A stretch of DNA of 47,869 nt, taken from positions 1-47,869 of IMG/VR virus record IMGVR_UViG_3300047388_000258; one strand, given 5' to 3'. A program made the position numbers and the translations under genes. Source of the stretch: a virus. This document shows positions 1 through 5,783 of this stretch, one piece after another (position 1 is the first letter of the stretch; every line of letters begins with the position of its first letter). The notes under the pieces are model-generated. The model saw nothing but the letters and a program-made list of their open reading frames with translations, did no database searches and was not told the origin of the DNA.

Positions 1-610
1 TGGGTTTGCACATAGTGATCGTGATGGCGCGGTCGGTGATGGTGTCCGGCATGTTGCCGGCTATGCCCGCGAGTGCGATCGGGCCGAACATCGACCCGTG
101 TTCCAGCCCGGACGGGCCGACACACCAATCGTGGATCACACCTTTCTCGTAGCCGGAGTTGATGATCCCGCGAATCTCCTCGGTGGAGCGAGTGATGCGA
201 CCGTGCTTCGGGAACAGCGCGTCCGTCTCGTCCAGCAGGATGGTGCGGTGTTCGTTCATGATGAGCCGGCGAAGCACAGCCGGCGAGAACTTCACAGTCC
301 ACCGCGGTCGGGCCACGAGGTGCTGAGCCACTTTGAGGACGCGCGACTTGCCGCAACCTTTGGTGTCGGCTGTGATGATGACTCGTGGCGAGATGTCGAA
401 CCTGTCGTAGACGTATGTCAACATGTACCAAGCCACGAGCATTGGTGCGCAGTGCTCGTCCGGGAACACGGAGTATCGTTCCACGAACTCCACGATGTCA
501 TCGAACGCCAGCGACTCGCCAGTCGGTTCGGAACCGATCTGTATCCCGTCGTCGGTTCCCACGATGACGCCTACGGCGCCAACACCGTGCTGTGTCTTCT
601 TGATTGTCAT
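1..610 (-). CDS. DUF3631-type P-loop ATPase, N-terminal part, C-terminus off the window
   Basis: Reading leftward from ATG at 610 the frame stays open to the window edge (203 codons). A Walker A-like loop is visible at about residues 83-91 (DTKGCGKS) and a Walker B-like stretch about 50 residues later (ILLDETD). Near the edge lies IAGNMPDTITDRAI, which is the sensor/arginine-finger style segment of DUF3631 proteins from actinobacterial phages and plasmids. In that family the domain is found in primase/helicase-like proteins, so a role in replication or DNA handling is inferred, not shown. The start overlaps the stop of the upstream small gene as ATGA, which indicates translational coupling. 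It is the last gene seen in the left leftward block. Confidence 0.8.
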   Translation of the reverse strand, partial: MTIKKTQHGVGAVGVIVGTDDGIQIGSEPTGESLAFDDIVEFVERYSVFPDEHCAPMLVAWYMLTYVYDRFDISPRVIITADTKGCGKSRVLKVAQHLVARPRWTVKFSPAVLRRLIMNEHRTILLDETDALFPKHGRITRSTEEIRGIINSGYEKGVIHDWCVGPSGLEHGSMFGPIALAGIAGNMPDTITDRAITITMCKP

Positions 611-867
611 GCCCAAACCTCGCGGTAGGTCACGTGGCTGATGTCGCCGGCATCGTTGTGCCCGGTGAGCCACAACACGGTGTGGATCGGCGGCAGTTTG
701 TCGATGCCGTTGCTGCGCTCGATCAGCTCTCTCCGAATGGCGCGCCGTGCCTTGGTGCGGATGCGACTTTGTTCCTTGGCACTGAGTTCGGCGACCGGAG
801 TCACCAGATAAACAGTGGCGTGCCAGGCTCCAAAGCCGTTGGCGTAGGTACTGACTTGCTCTGTCAT
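607..867 (-). CDS. Small conserved phage protein of unknown function (86 aa)
   Basis: ATG at 867 is preceded by an AAAGG ribosome-binding site. The longer open frame upstream is Arg/Thr-rich noise, so the shorter start is chosen. The product is basic in its middle (KEQSRIRTKARRAIRREL) and ends TYREVWA. No family is recognised. It is the first gene of a coupled pair with the DUF3631 ATPase (4-base ATGA overlap), so a partner or accessory role to that ATPase is possible but only inferred from position. Confidence 0.7.
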   Translation of the reverse strand: MTEQVSTYANGFGAWHATVYLVTPVAELSAKEQSRIRTKARRAIRRELIERSNGIDKLPPIHTVLWLTGHNDAGDISHVTYREVWA

Positions 868-970
868 GGTCGACCTTTCGTAGGTAGCTCGTTCGGCCTC
901 TAGCGCGTGAAAGAGTCCTTTCTGATCAGATACTGAACGACCGGTCACACTCCGGTCGGACAGAATCGGA

Positions 971-1324
971 TCAGCGAATCCAGTAGTCGACCCCGTCGAA
1001 GTCGATCGACGTGTGGTCGTATGACAGCTCGCGGGCTGCCTGTTCCCAGTCGATGCAGGTCCACGGCCATTCGGTTGGCTTGTTCTCACACACGTCGTCG
1101 GCCAGTTCCTGTGCGTACGTCTTGAAGTAGCTGTACCGGATCAGCGTGGCCCCGTGCGGCCAGTCTTCGGAGTAGTTTTCGCCCTGCTGGGCCAGCGCGA
1201 CCAGTGCGGTCAGTTCGGCGTCTTCGGACTCGTCCCGGATGTAGTCGTCGTAGGTCAGTTCTTCGATCCGTTCGATGACGTCCCGCGAGTCGATGACGTC
1301 TTCATAGTTCGTGATCTCGCCCAT
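971..1324 (-). CDS. Acidic phage protein, ArdA-like in style (117 aa)
   Basis: ATG at 1324 has a GGAAGG ribosome-binding site 9 bases upstream. The product is strongly acidic and aromatic, with a C-terminal half (SYFKTYAQELADDV, then TCIDWEQAARELSYD and DFDGVDYWIR) of a type common in actinophage early regions and in ArdA-like antirestriction proteins, which mimic DNA by negative charge. I do not see a definitive ArdA signature, so antirestriction is only a suggestion. It lies 103 bases upstream of the next leftward gene; no clear terminator is seen in that gap. Confidence 0.75.
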   Translation of the reverse strand: MGEITNYEDVIDSRDVIERIEELTYDDYIRDESEDAELTALVALAQQGENYSEDWPHGATLIRYSYFKTYAQELADDVCENKPTEWPWTCIDWEQAARELSYDHTSIDFDGVDYWIR

Positions 1325-1329
1325 GGTGG

Positions 1330-1470
1330 TCACACCTTCCAACGGTTCGGGATTGCGGTGTCGGTGGGCTTCGATGTGGTCGGTGGGGTCTTGCGCTGGA
1401 CAGCCGGCACGCGGACCAGTTCGAGGTCCTGCTGTGCCATGAGCGCCCGCATGTCGACCTGCTGTGTCAT
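1330..1470 (-). CDS. Small hypothetical protein (46 aa)
   Basis: ATG at 1470 has a strong AGGAGG ribosome-binding site 9 bases upstream, which decides this start over longer in-frame options. The product begins MTQQVDMRALMAQQDLELVRV and has a Pro/Thr-rich C-terminal half. No family is recognised. Its start overlaps the stop of the upstream gene by 4 bases and its stop lies 5 bases before the start of the acidic gene, so it is inside one leftward operon. Confidence 0.65.
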   Translation of the reverse strand: MTQQVDMRALMAQQDLELVRVPAVQRKTPPTTSKPTDTAIPNRWKV

Positions 1471-1664
1471 CGCTGTGTCTCCTCCTGGCCCCACAGTGCG
1501 CGGGGCATGCGGTTGGCGTTGAGAGCGGTCCAGAAGTCGGCCGTCGCGTCGTACCGCTCCACATCCCTGTCCTGCCATGCGTAGGGGTTGACGCCCTGGC
1601 GGTTGTTGTCGACCTCTTCGATGGCTGCGGCGATCACACGCCGCGCCTTCTTGAATCCGAACAT
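1467..1664 (-). CDS. Small hypothetical protein (65 aa)
   Basis: ATG at 1664 is preceded by AAAGGA. The product starts MFGFKKARRVIAAAIEEVDN and continues with an aromatic, polar region (YAWQDRDVERYDATADFW). It looks like a soluble, possibly helical protein. No family is recognised. It is coupled by ATGA overlap to the 46-residue protein downstream. Confidence 0.65.
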   Translation of the reverse strand: MFGFKKARRVIAAAIEEVDNNRQGVNPYAWQDRDVERYDATADFWTALNANRMPRALWGQEETQR

Positions 1665-1686
1665 GTCAGTGATCCTTTGTCAGTTG

Positions 1687-1842
1687 TCAGCGAACGATGT
1701 CGTGGATGACCAGGGAGGCGAGCGAGACACGGAACGCGGACGGGTTGCCCGGCAAGCGGACCATGGCGGTCTGGTTCACGTGATCCACGGTCCCGGAGAC
1801 GATGTTGACGATGTGACGCTGGTAGATGTACTCGTGAGCCAT
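1687..1842 (-). CDS. Small hypothetical protein beginning MAHEYIY (51 aa)
   Basis: ATG at 1842 has a CGGAG ribosome-binding site. The protein is compact and beta-rich by eye (HIVNIVSGTVDHV, then FRVSLASLVIHDIVR). It could be a small beta-barrel, but no family is recognised. Its first 31 bases, counted from the start codon inward, recur at 2558-2588 with one change, so the same N-terminus (MAHEYIY then Q or P, R, H) also opens the 17-residue leader peptide. This points to module duplication in the leftward region. Confidence 0.65.
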   Translation of the reverse strand: MAHEYIYQRHIVNIVSGTVDHVNQTAMVRLPGNPSAFRVSLASLVIHDIVR

Positions 1843-1881
1843 GATGTCCACTCCGTTGTGTGTGTAGAGCCTTACCAGAGT

Positions 1882-1925
1882 GACTAGGTGGAGTATGACC
1901 TCCGTAGCCCCATGGGCGCCTAGTC
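1882..1925. other. Inverted repeat GACTAGG...CCTAGTC in an intergenic gap
   Basis: Seven-base arms GACTAGG (1882-1888) and CCTAGTC (1919-1925) enclose further short complementary stretches. The element lies between the stop of the 60-residue gene (1933) and the start of the next leftward gene (1842). It could be a processing hairpin or weak attenuator; there is no T-run on either strand. Confidence 0.3.
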
Positions 1926-1932
1926 GTCGTGC

Positions 1933-2115
1933 TTAGAAACGATATGTCTTGGTAGCGTCATCCCAGATTTGTGAGTTGCCGAACGATTCGTTCAGCTTGA
2001 CTGCCTTGTTGACCGCGTTGCCGAACCGGTCATACGTTTTCGTCCACACTGTGTCATCCTTGGTGTCTTGCACTGCCCAACCGGTGCCTGATTCGACTAC
2101 TTGAAAGCGTGCCAT
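1933..2115 (-). CDS. Small hypothetical protein, first gene after repeat promoter copy 1 (60 aa)
   Basis: ATG at 2115 follows an AGGA-type ribosome-binding site inside the 121-bp repeat. The product begins MARFQVVESGTGWAVQD and ends WDDATKTYRF. The pattern of a short beta hairpin with conserved Gly/Trp followed by a helix is reminiscent of small DUF2188-like proteins, but I would not assign it. It is the first gene of the long leftward operon that runs to the DUF3631 ATPase, so it is likely an early and strongly expressed product. Confidence 0.7.
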   Translation of the reverse strand: MARFQVVESGTGWAVQDTKDDTVWTKTYDRFGNAVNKAVKLNESFGNSQIWDDATKTYRF

Positions 2116-2146
2116 GGTCTTCGTCCTGTCTTCCGATCCGGGTTGA

Positions 2147-2159
2147 TACAGCAACTGTA
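2147..2159. promoter_or_regulatory. 13-bp palindrome TACAGCAACTGTA over the -10 region (copy 1)
   Basis: Arms TACAG and CTGTA are separated by three bases. On the leftward strand the palindrome overlaps the candidate -10 box TACAGT, the position expected for a repressor operator. The identical site is at 2619-2631. The binding protein is unknown. Confidence 0.5.
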
Positions 2160-2191
2160 GCACCGGTGGCCTGGTTGTGCCGGTGGGTTTA

Positions 2192-2207
2192 TGTGACGTG
2201 AGTCACA
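2192..2207. promoter_or_regulatory. CRP/GlxR-type operator TGTGA-N6-TCACA (copy 1)
   Basis: The sequence TGTGACGTGAGTCACA is an exact match to the TGTGA-N6-TCACA core bound by CRP-family regulators, including actinobacterial GlxR and mycobacterial Crp. It is centred about 40 bp upstream of the candidate leftward -10 box. That host CRP-type protein activates the phage early promoter is an inference. The identical site in copy 2 is at 2664-2679. Confidence 0.55.
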
Positions 2208-2260
2208 GCCCTTCGGAGGCCTCGCGCGCGTTTCATAACGCCTCCGGCGGACCCCTCACA

Positions 2261-2308
2261 AGCAGGAGGAGCCCCCGGCGTAGGTTGCCGGGGGCTCCTC
2301 GTCCTGCT
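2261..2308 (-). terminator. Strong hairpin terminator between two leftward units
   Basis: A 14-bp perfect GC-rich stem with a 7-base loop (2267-2301) is extended by AGCAGGA/TCCTGCT outer arms after a small bulge. It lies just downstream of the 68-residue leftward gene and upstream of repeat copy 1. There is no T-run, as is common for actinobacterial terminators. It would isolate the two promoter copies from each other. Confidence 0.7.
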
Positions 2309-2327
2309 CGATCGGGGTCAGGCCAGC

Positions 2328-2534
2328 CTACGCCGCACCTGCTCCCTCTGGCCCGCGCGGCGCACCCTTGGGGTCCGGGTAGGCCAGGAGCCTCCACTCC
2401 TCCTGGAGGTTGCACAGCCGGCACACTGCATCCTCTTCGTTACGCTGCGCAGCTTCAGTCCTCATCCTCAGAACGCTGAGGGCTGAGTGAGCTGACATGA
2501 TCTCCGCGAGCACCGTCAGCGGGTCCCGGGCCAT
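2328..2534 (-). CDS. Small hypothetical protein with CxxC pair (68 aa)
   Basis: ATG at 2534 shares one base with the stop of the 17-residue leader peptide (TGATG), so translation is probably by termination-reinitiation. The product begins MARDPLTVLAEIMSAHSAL, looks helical in its N-terminal half, carries CRLCNLQEEWRLLAY in the middle and a Pro/Gly-rich tail. A single CxxC is not enough for a zinc finger unless it dimerises. No family is recognised. Confidence 0.6.
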   Translation of the reverse strand: MARDPLTVLAEIMSAHSALSVLRMRTEAAQRNEEDAVCRLCNLQEEWRLLAYPDPKGAPRGPEGAGAA

Positions 2535-2587
2535 CACTCGACCCACCAGGCTGGGTAGTGACGCGGGTAGATGTACTCGTGAGCCAT
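2534..2587 (-). CDS. 17-residue leader peptide MAHEYIYPRHYPAWWVE
   Basis: The ATG at 2587 sits exactly where repeat copy 2 places its start codon, with the same AGGA ribosome-binding site as the gene after copy 1. The frame ends after 17 codons in TGATG overlapping the next start. The peptide has three Tyr and a Trp-Trp pair. It may be a coupling or attenuation leader, or simply the truncated N-terminus of a duplicated gene (its first ten residues match those of the 1687-1842 gene at nine positions). Confidence 0.5.
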   Translation of the reverse strand: MAHEYIYPRHYPAWWVE

Positions 2588-2703
2588 GGTCTTCGTCCTG
2601 TCTTCCGATCCGGGTTGATACAGCAACTGTAGCACCGGTGGCCTGGTTGTGCCGGTGGGTTTATGTGACGTGAGTCACAGCCCTTCGGAGGCCTCGCGCG
2701 CGT
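2583..2703 (-). repeat. 121-bp perfect direct repeat, copy 2 (leftward promoter/leader module)
   Basis: This copy is identical to 2111-2231, offset by 472 bases. It contains the TACAG-N3-CTGTA palindrome at 2619-2631 and the TGTGA-N6-TCACA palindrome at 2664-2679, and it delivers transcription into the leader peptide and the 68-residue gene, ending at the 2261-2308 hairpin. Confidence 0.85.
2664..2679. promoter_or_regulatory. CRP/GlxR-type operator TGTGA-N6-TCACA (copy 2)
   Basis: Second exact copy of the 16-bp palindrome, in the same position relative to the downstream start codon as in copy 1. Preservation of both palindromes without a single change suggests either recent duplication or selection on the whole module. 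Confidence 0.55.
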
Positions 2704-2890
2704 ACGCGGGGGTGTCTGTGGAAGCTGGTCACGGCCGTGTGTCCGCGGAGGGGTGTGCTGGCAGGTTGAGGATGGTCGGCAGGTCGATTAATTCTGCCTT
2801 CGGCGAAGTCGTTGGGTGGGCTCGGGGACCGCAGATTTGGGATACTTCAATTTTCGATGTTAAAACTCCAAGATCAACAACTCCGAGACA
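2704..2890. other. Intergenic stretch upstream of the leftward promoters, no gene seen
   Basis: No convincing coding frame is present on either strand. The first half is GC-rich; from about 2780 it becomes clearly AT-rich compared with the rest of the window (for example TTCAATTTTCGATGTTAAAA). AT-richness next to divergent transcription could mark a promoter upstream element or a replication origin, but no iterons are visible. Confidence 0.4.
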
Positions 2891-2937
2891 TAAAAACGCG
2901 TAAGTCGGAACAACGAGCTCGTTATTCCGACTTACGC
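2891..2937 (-). terminator. Intrinsic terminator with near-perfect 40-nt palindrome and T5 tract
   Basis: Positions 2898-2937 form a palindrome with 13-bp outer arms (GCGTAAGTCGGAA and its complement), one C/A mismatch and a fully palindromic 12-base centre AACGAGCTCGTT. On the leftward strand it is followed by G and TTTTT (2896-2892). It lies 60 bases downstream of the stop of the 61-residue gene, so it ends the 3335-2998 leftward transcript. Confidence 0.85.
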
Positions 2938-2997
2938 CATATTAAAAAATCGGGCAGTTGGGTGCGTAAAGATCAACTATGGGTTGGGGGTCGAAAC

Positions 2998-3183
2998 CTA
3001 CGAGGACGACACCGCCAGCAACGTGACCGGCCCGCGTTGCGCCACAAGCTCGTCCCAGTTCATCGATCGCCACACCACACCACTGCGGGCCGGGAACCAA
3101 CCCCAGTCGTGCCGTTGCCACGCCAGGCCAAGACGATCGAGCACCACGGACCCCACTTCGGGCTCTGGAACGTCCGTTTTCAT
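2998..3183 (-). CDS. Small phage protein with GSVV...AWQR signature (61 aa)
   Basis: ATG at 3183 has an AGGGGA ribosome-binding site, and its first bases overlap the stop of the upstream gene (ATGA). The product reads like a small single-domain protein: PEPEVGSVVLDRLGLAWQR, then WGWFPARSGVVWRSMNWDEL and GPVTLLAV. Such proteins are frequent in actinophages and have no known function. It is a clear relative of the 9116-9295 product, which has PPVGSIVMTQDDHIAYQR and GWYSAS in the same order. Confidence 0.75.
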   Translation of the reverse strand: MKTDVPEPEVGSVVLDRLGLAWQRHDWGWFPARSGVVWRSMNWDELVAQRGPVTLLAVSSS

Positions 3184-3335
3184 CCGTTTTCCCCTGTTGA
3201 AACCGGGTTTGGTGGGGGGTTCCACGCCAGTACACCTACGTCCATCCATCGGCCGCCCCGCAGCCGCCAGTACCGCCCCCACATCGCTTCGCACGAGGGA
3301 CACCGGCAATCATCGTCGTGCAGTTCGTCGCCCAT
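3180..3335 (-). CDS. Small Cys-rich protein from a leaderless start (51 aa)
   Basis: The frame from ATG 3335 gives an acidic start (MGDELHDDD), a cysteine cluster CRCPSCEAMWG that could bind zinc, then WRLRGGRWMDVGVLAWNPPPN. There is no ribosome-binding site; instead a -10 box TAACGT ends exactly 6 bases before the ATG, so the mRNA probably starts at or next to the A of the start codon. It overlaps the following leftward gene by 4 bases. Function unknown; a small regulator is possible. Confidence 0.6.
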   Translation of the reverse strand: MGDELHDDDCRCPSCEAMWGRYWRLRGGRWMDVGVLAWNPPPNPVSTGENG

Positions 3336-3341
3336 GGTGCC

Positions 3342-3371
3342 ACGTTACCACGGTACTAGAGCACGGTACAA
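3342..3371 (-). promoter_or_regulatory. Leftward SigA-type leaderless promoter TTGTAC-N18-TAACGT
   Basis: Read on the minus strand, -35 TTGTAC (3371-3366), an 18-bp spacer and -10 TAACGT (3347-3342) precede ATG 3335 by six bases. It is one half of a divergent pair with the rightward promoter at 3396-3401. Confidence 0.6.
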
Positions 3372-3395
3372 CCCCCATGTGCCGCCGATCCATGT

Positions 3396-3401
3396 TAGGG
3401 T
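3396..3401 (+). promoter_or_regulatory. -10 box TAGGGT six bases before a leaderless ATG
   Basis: TAGGGT ends at 3401 and the ATG of the next gene is at 3408, the spacing at which transcription would begin on the start codon. No good -35 hexamer is seen at 16-18 bp (the position holds CCCCAT), so this half of the divergent promoter may need an activator. Confidence 0.5.
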
Positions 3402-3407
3402 ACCCCC

Positions 3408-3587
3408 ATGGCGATCAAGAAACGCACGGTCACCCTTTCTGACGCGGAGTGGGAAGCACTCCGCCTGGAAGCACGGTCCCAGGGTGTGTCGCGGCATCAG
3501 ATGTTCCGCAAACTCGGCCAGGACGCCCTCCGCATGCACCCCGAGGCTGGCGCCTTGAAGACGCCCGGAGAGGTCTACGGTGGCTAG
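3408..3587 (+). CDS. Ribbon-helix-helix-like small DNA-binding protein (59 aa)
   Basis: The product begins MAIKKRTVTLSDAEWEALRL, that is, a short beta strand followed by two helices (EARSQGVSRHQMFRKLGQDAL). This matches the size and pattern of CopG/Arc-type ribbon-helix-helix repressors, which bind DNA as dimers through the N-terminal strand. It is leaderless and is the first rightward gene after the divergent promoter, a typical position for an autoregulator of that promoter. Its 3' end overlaps the next gene by 8 bases. Confidence 0.6.
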   Translation: MAIKKRTVTLSDAEWEALRLEARSQGVSRHQMFRKLGQDALRMHPEAGALKTPGEVYGG

Positions 3588-4086
3588 CCCCGGGGATTTT
3601 GGCCTGTACAAAGGCACCGACACGGTGGGGCGCCTCATTGAGTTGGGTGAGTGGGCCAACGGAGACGGTTTCAGTCGTTACAGCCATGCGTTCGTTTTGC
3701 TGGACGACGCCACGATCCTGGAAGCTGAGCCGGGGGGCGCGCGCATCCGACCCGTCGAGGAGTATCCGGCGGAGCTGATTACCTGGTCGAGTTGGGACTT
3801 GTCGGCGCTTCCCGGGATGCGCAGTCTGATCGTAACGCACGCTCGGTTGTTGCTTGGGACACCGTACTCGTTTCTGGACTACTTCGCGTTGGCCACCCAC
3901 CGTTTGCACCTCTCGGCTCCCGGGTTGCAGCGGTACGTGGCGTCGACCGGGCACATGATCTGCTCCCAGTTGGTAGACGAGGTGTATCGGCGTGCCGGTC
4001 TGCAGTTGTTCGCAGACGGTCGCTGGCCCGGCTACGTCACGCCCGCGGATCTGGAAGCCGTGCTGCACGACGGCCCGAAGCGGTGA
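3580..4086 (+). CDS. YiiX-like (permuted NlpC/P60 papain-fold) hydrolase (168 aa)
   Basis: The GTG start at 3580 overlaps the end of the previous gene. The sequence has the permuted papain-like layout: an early His in RYSHAFVLLDD followed by ILEAEPGG, and a late Cys in GHMICSQLVDEVYRRAG. Enzymes with this fold cut amide or ester bonds in peptidoglycan, lipids or protein conjugates. There is no signal peptide. A similar protein of the same layout is encoded at 44059-44532. Role in this phage unknown: early cell-envelope or host-protein modification and lysis are all possible. Confidence 0.65.
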   Translation: MASPGDFGLYKGTDTVGRLIELGEWANGDGFSRYSHAFVLLDDATILEAEPGGARIRPVEEYPAELITWSSWDLSALPGMRSLIVTHARLLLGTPYSFLDYFALATHRLHLSAPGLQRYVASTGHMICSQLVDEVYRRAGLQLFADGRWPGYVTPADLEAVLHDGPKR

Positions 4087-4097
4087 GGTTAGCCACG

Positions 4098-4125
4098 TTC
4101 GTACCGATCCTGTGTGTAGTAGAGT
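4098..4125 (+). promoter_or_regulatory. Candidate promoter TTCGTA-N16-TAGAGT for the exported-protein genes
   Basis: A -10 box TAGAGT (4120-4125) with a weak -35 TTCGTA (4098-4103) lies just after the stop of the hydrolase gene. It would give a leader of about 33 bases before ATG 4165. Confidence 0.45.
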
Positions 4126-4144
4126 GGGCACGTCGAGTAACCAC

Positions 4145-4161
4145 AAAGCCTTGGGGGCTTT
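4145..4161 (+). promoter_or_regulatory. Small hairpin holding the G-rich ribosome-binding stretch before 4165
   Basis: AAAGCC (4145-4150) pairs with GGCTTT (4156-4161) around loop TTGGG. The only Shine-Dalgarno-like bases for ATG 4165 (GGGGG, 4153-4157) are in the loop and 3' arm, so folding could limit initiation. Confidence 0.4.
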
Positions 4162-4164
4162 CAC

Positions 4165-4665
4165 ATGAAGAAGACTATGCTCGCTGCGTCGGCAGTCTTG
4201 GCACTTGGTGCTACTATCGCCGCCGTCCTGCCGGCCTCCGCCGCTACCGTGGGTGCCAGTGTCCAGCTTCTGCCGACCGGCGGCTACATCGGTGACCTGC
4301 CGGGCAGCCATTCCTATCTCGGTGACGACCCGATCACCGCGGGTACGTCGCGTTCGTACACCGTGGCGTGCGGCAACGCCGGCAGCGTCAACGAAGACCT
4401 GACACTGGCGGCCACCGCTGGCTTCCCGTGGAACCACACCGCTCCGCAGGCCCCTACGTCGTGGGTCTATGCCGATCCGGAGAGCCTTGCCAACGTCGCC
4501 CCCGGTGGATCGCTCACGTCCACCGTCACAGTGACTGTTCCGGCCGGCACCGCGCCTGGCCTCTACGTCGGTATCGTCTACTGCAACGCTCTGGCCTCGA
4601 CTCAGGGCGGTGGAATCAACGAGGGTGCCGGAGCCGGCATCCGCGAGTACGTCCAGGTCCCGTAA
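4165..4665 (+). CDS. Exported protein of unknown function (166 aa)
   Basis: The N-terminus is a textbook Sec signal peptide: MKKTM, a hydrophobic core, then PASA before ATVGAS (cleavage after about residue 26). The mature part is Thr/Ala/Gly-rich with two well separated Cys (SYTVACGN and GIVYCNAL) that could form a disulfide, and repeated beta-strand patterns (GGSLTSTVTVTVPAGTAPGLY) like a bacterial Ig or jelly-roll fold. No family is assigned. It opens a three-gene run of exported products. Confidence 0.7.
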   Translation: MKKTMLAASAVLALGATIAAVLPASAATVGASVQLLPTGGYIGDLPGSHSYLGDDPITAGTSRSYTVACGNAGSVNEDLTLAATAGFPWNHTAPQAPTSWVYADPESLANVAPGGSLTSTVTVTVPAGTAPGLYVGIVYCNALASTQGGGINEGAGAGIREYVQVP

Positions 4666-4685
4666 CCTATCGGAGGTCCCCCACC

Positions 4686-5774
4686 GTGTCCCGTAAAACG
4701 ATCGCTGCTCTTTCCGCTACAGGTCTGATACTCGGGGCATTTGTGGGCGTTGCCACAGCCGCGACGCTGTCCAGTTCGACCTTGACACTCGGGGCCGGAG
4801 ACAGCGTCGCGGCTGTCTGCCCCAACCAACTGTCTACCAGTGGTAAAACCACGCACAACATCACGTTGAAGTGTGCCGCGAACCCCACGACTGTCCCACC
4901 CACGACTACAGTCGTGCCGCCGGCCACTACGACCACCGCTCCGGTTACTACCGCGACCCCCCCGCCCACGCCCACCACACCGCCCGCCGGCACGTGGTGG
5001 CAGCCGGGTCCCGGCAACATCGAGTGGCAATGGGAGATCGACCACCCTCTGAGCCTTACCTCGGCCGCGGACATGGGCACCGGCCAGACCGCGTACACCG
5101 GTGCCACCGCACCGGCCACCAATCCAACCGTCTTCGACATCGACGGTTTCGACAACCCGGCCAGCACGGTCGGTTCGCTGCACGCGCTCGGGTTCAAGGC
5201 GATCTGCTACATCGAGGTGGGCGCGGCCGAAAACTACAGGGCTGACTACAGTCAATTCCCCACGGTGGCGTTGGGCAACACCATGCCGGGGTACAGCTCG
5301 GAGCGGTACCTCGACATCCGCAACGCCACGGTGGTGTCGGTGATCGAGGCGCGGATCTCGATGTGCAAGTCCAAGGGCTTCGACGCGGTCGAGACGGACA
5401 TCGACGAGTCGTACCAGTCGAGTACCGGTTTCCCGCTGACCAAGGCCACCGAAGAGACGTTCATGGTTACCTTGAGCAACTACATGCACGCCAACGGCAT
5501 GGGCTGGGTAGCGAAGAATTTGGACGACACGGGTGATTCGTACGCGACGGACATGTTTCCGAACGCGGACGCCCTGCTCACCGAGGAGTCCAACTTCTAC
5601 GGGACCTCGGGCCTGTTCAGCTCGTACCTCGGTCACAAGGCCGTGTTCAACGCGGAGTACACCAGCGACAACCAGACCGCTGCGAAGTTCTGCCCGCAGG
5701 ACAACGCGGCCGGCGAAAATGGTGTACTGTTCAACGTTAATCTGAACGCCACTGTCCGCGGCGTCTGTCGGTAG
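4686..5774 (+). CDS. Secreted GH114-like glycoside hydrolase with Thr/Pro linker (362 aa)
   Basis: GTG 4686 has a GGAGG site about 10 bases upstream; the longer upstream frame is noise. Residues 1-25 form a signal peptide ending ATA. Residues about 26-62 are a small two-Cys module (VCPNQLS...ITLKCAAN), followed by a Thr/Pro linker to about residue 100. The rest carries the GH114 (endo-alpha-1,4-polygalactosaminidase type, TIM barrel) hallmarks: FDIDGFDNP, AICYIEVGAAENYR, GFDAVETDIDESY with acidic catalytic candidates, and GWVAKNLDD. GH114 enzymes cut galactosamine-rich exopolysaccharide. Encoded by a phage with an export signal, it would act outside the infected cell. The next gene shares its N-terminal module. 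Confidence 0.75.
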   Translation: MSRKTIAALSATGLILGAFVGVATAATLSSSTLTLGAGDSVAAVCPNQLSTSGKTTHNITLKCAANPTTVPPTTTVVPPATTTTAPVTTATPPPTPTTPPAGTWWQPGPGNIEWQWEIDHPLSLTSAADMGTGQTAYTGATAPATNPTVFDIDGFDNPASTVGSLHALGFKAICYIEVGAAENYRADYSQFPTVALGNTMPGYSSERYLDIRNATVVSVIEARISMCKSKGFDAVETDIDESYQSSTGFPLTKATEETFMVTLSNYMHANGMGWVAKNLDDTGDSYATDMFPNADALLTEESNFYGTSGLFSSYLGHKAVFNAEYTSDNQTAAKFCPQDNAAGENGVLFNVNLNATVRGVCR

Positions 5775-5783
5775 GGAGCAACA

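Larger units (their letters stand above)
2111..2231 (-). repeat. 121-bp perfect direct repeat, copy 1 (leftward promoter/leader module)
   Basis: Positions 2111-2231 and 2583-2703 are identical by direct reading and differ at the next base on the gene side. Reading leftward, each holds a GC-rich start, a 16-bp palindrome TGTGACGTGAGTCACA, a 13-bp palindrome TACAGCAACTGTA, a -10-like TACAGT preceded by TG (extended -10), an AGGA ribosome-binding site and the ATG of a small gene. No good -35 box is seen at 17 bp, so activator dependence is plausible. I infer a duplicated, regulated leftward promoter. Confidence 0.85.

Noticed and set aside
98-628. Plus-strand open frame at the left end
   Set aside because: It is antisense to the DUF3631 ATPase frame, which shows Walker A and B motifs and coupled overlaps.
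2812-3558. Plus-strand open frame of 248 codons
   Set aside because: It runs across a terminator hairpin and two supported leftward genes; residues are low-complexity Arg/His/Pro.
4602-5636. Minus-strand open frame (344 codons) opposite the GH114-like gene
   Set aside because: Composition is Arg/Gly-rich shadow; the plus strand has a signal peptide and family motifs.
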